The notes beneath the pieces are model-generated. The model was not told the DNA's origin and searched no databases. It saw only the letters and a program-made list of their open reading frames with translations. This document shows positions 42,464 through 42,957 of a stretch of 42,957 bases of DNA, piece by piece; within the stretch, counting starts at the first letter, position 1, and each line of letters starts with the position of its first letter. Made by a program: the position numbers and the translations under genes. The DNA comes from Rhizopus sp. PT2906 (lineage: Eukaryota > Mucoromycota > Mucoromycetes > Mucorales > Rhizopodaceae). The stretch is from the NCBI GenBank assembly GCA_025529335.1, contig JAMYHX010000473.1, positions 1-42,957 on the forward strand. The letters run 5' to 3'.

Positions 42464-42957
42464 GACCGAAAAAGACAGGTTAAAGTAGAAATTAAAAAAA
42501 GAGTTGGGGGTTGAGCTGGAGCAAAAAAGAGTAGCAAAAAAACTCTTTTACTATAGCTGTTGAACCCCCTCCACCATCAAAAATGAATTTCCGCCAATTA
42601 AGTCACCGTCAAATTGATGACATATTGGATATATTTTTATCTCCGCTCAGGATGAAGGTACAACCTTCATTTTCTCCTGCTTTTCAGAAGTAAATTAAAT
42701 CACCTTGGCAATCACACAAGTGAGTGTTGGCATTGGCTCGCTATAATCAGTATAAATGGATATCATACAGTTGCCAAAAGTAGTAAATAGATTGTTTCAC
42801 ATTTAGCCATGATTGCGTCCATTTTGACGTTAACATGTCATTGATCAACAAGAGATTTTTCGTTATATAAGGTTTTTTTTCAAAAATTATTGACACTGAT
42901 GCCAAGAGTAAAATTCACGATCGTTAAATTCTATTGTCACGTTTACCATTGGTTGAT
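42464..42957. other. Intergenic, complex I gene upstream region
   Basis: Upstream region of the complex I subunit gene with T/C-rich runs near 42560. No ORF of note reaches the window edge. Any neighbour lies outside. Confidence 0.4.

Overview
This window looks like nuclear DNA of a filamentous fungus of the Mucoromycota, most likely the order Mucorales. It is AT-rich. The genes are split by very short introns: I reconstructed 46, all 46-82 nt, nearly all GT-AG. The protein set is fungal (SEC18, UBC6, a Zap1-like zinc-finger factor, NDUFV1, a TMEM33/Pom33 protein). The gene-poor parts are littered with Tc1/mariner relics and with decayed members of protein families that, as I recall them, are heavily expanded in Mucorales. 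The genus cannot be fixed from this sequence alone.

Layout. 1-2560 is repeat-rich: a Tc1 relic, an inverted-repeat MITE and a decayed Mucorales-type ORF. 2.8-7.1 kb holds an AGC kinase, a p67phox/NoxR-like TPR-PB1 protein and a small secreted Cys-rich protein, all on +. 7.1-8.9 kb is intergenic. 8.9-12.1 kb is compact: a Zap1-like factor (+) meets UBC6 (-) with no base between their stop codons, followed by a monoacylglycerol lipase (-). 12.1-17.1 kb is a second repeat island: a small MITE, an inactivated Tc1 transposon, a frameshifted PD-(D/E)XK-type ORF and a second copy of the first MITE. 17.2-27.5 kb is gene-dense: glycerol kinase (+), then on - a Yippee protein whose CDS overlaps the kinase CDS by 6 bp, SEC18, an unknown Ser-rich protein, a mitochondrial GGQ release factor, DPH4 and a 3-hydroxyisobutyryl-CoA-hydrolase-like protein. 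27.5-34.1 kb is a third island, with a Tc1 relic and a 1.65 kb element bounded by about 250-290 bp inverted repeats. 34.2-42.5 kb holds a four-finger C2H2 factor (+), a TMEM33/Pom33 protein (+), an M1 aminopeptidase (-) and the 51 kDa complex I subunit (-).

Most genes are unrelated housekeeping functions and no metabolic cluster is apparent. The one functional run is 24.7-27.5 kb (-): three closely spaced genes, two tied to the mitochondrial ribosome (release factor; the hydrolase-like protein if it is mS47) and one to elongation-factor modification (DPH4).

The observations I consider most worth a second look are a probable 3-nt microexon in the complex I gene, a hydrolase-like protein that has lost catalytic signatures (possible mitoribosomal mS47), the long-TIR element with a decayed uncharacterised ORF, a NoxR-like protein without a visible Nox-activation motif, a GC-AG intron in the Pom33-family gene, and a MITE family apparently derived from the Tc1 element in the same window. 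Exon limits come from splice sites, reading frame and family conservation read by eye; no transcript data or database search was available.
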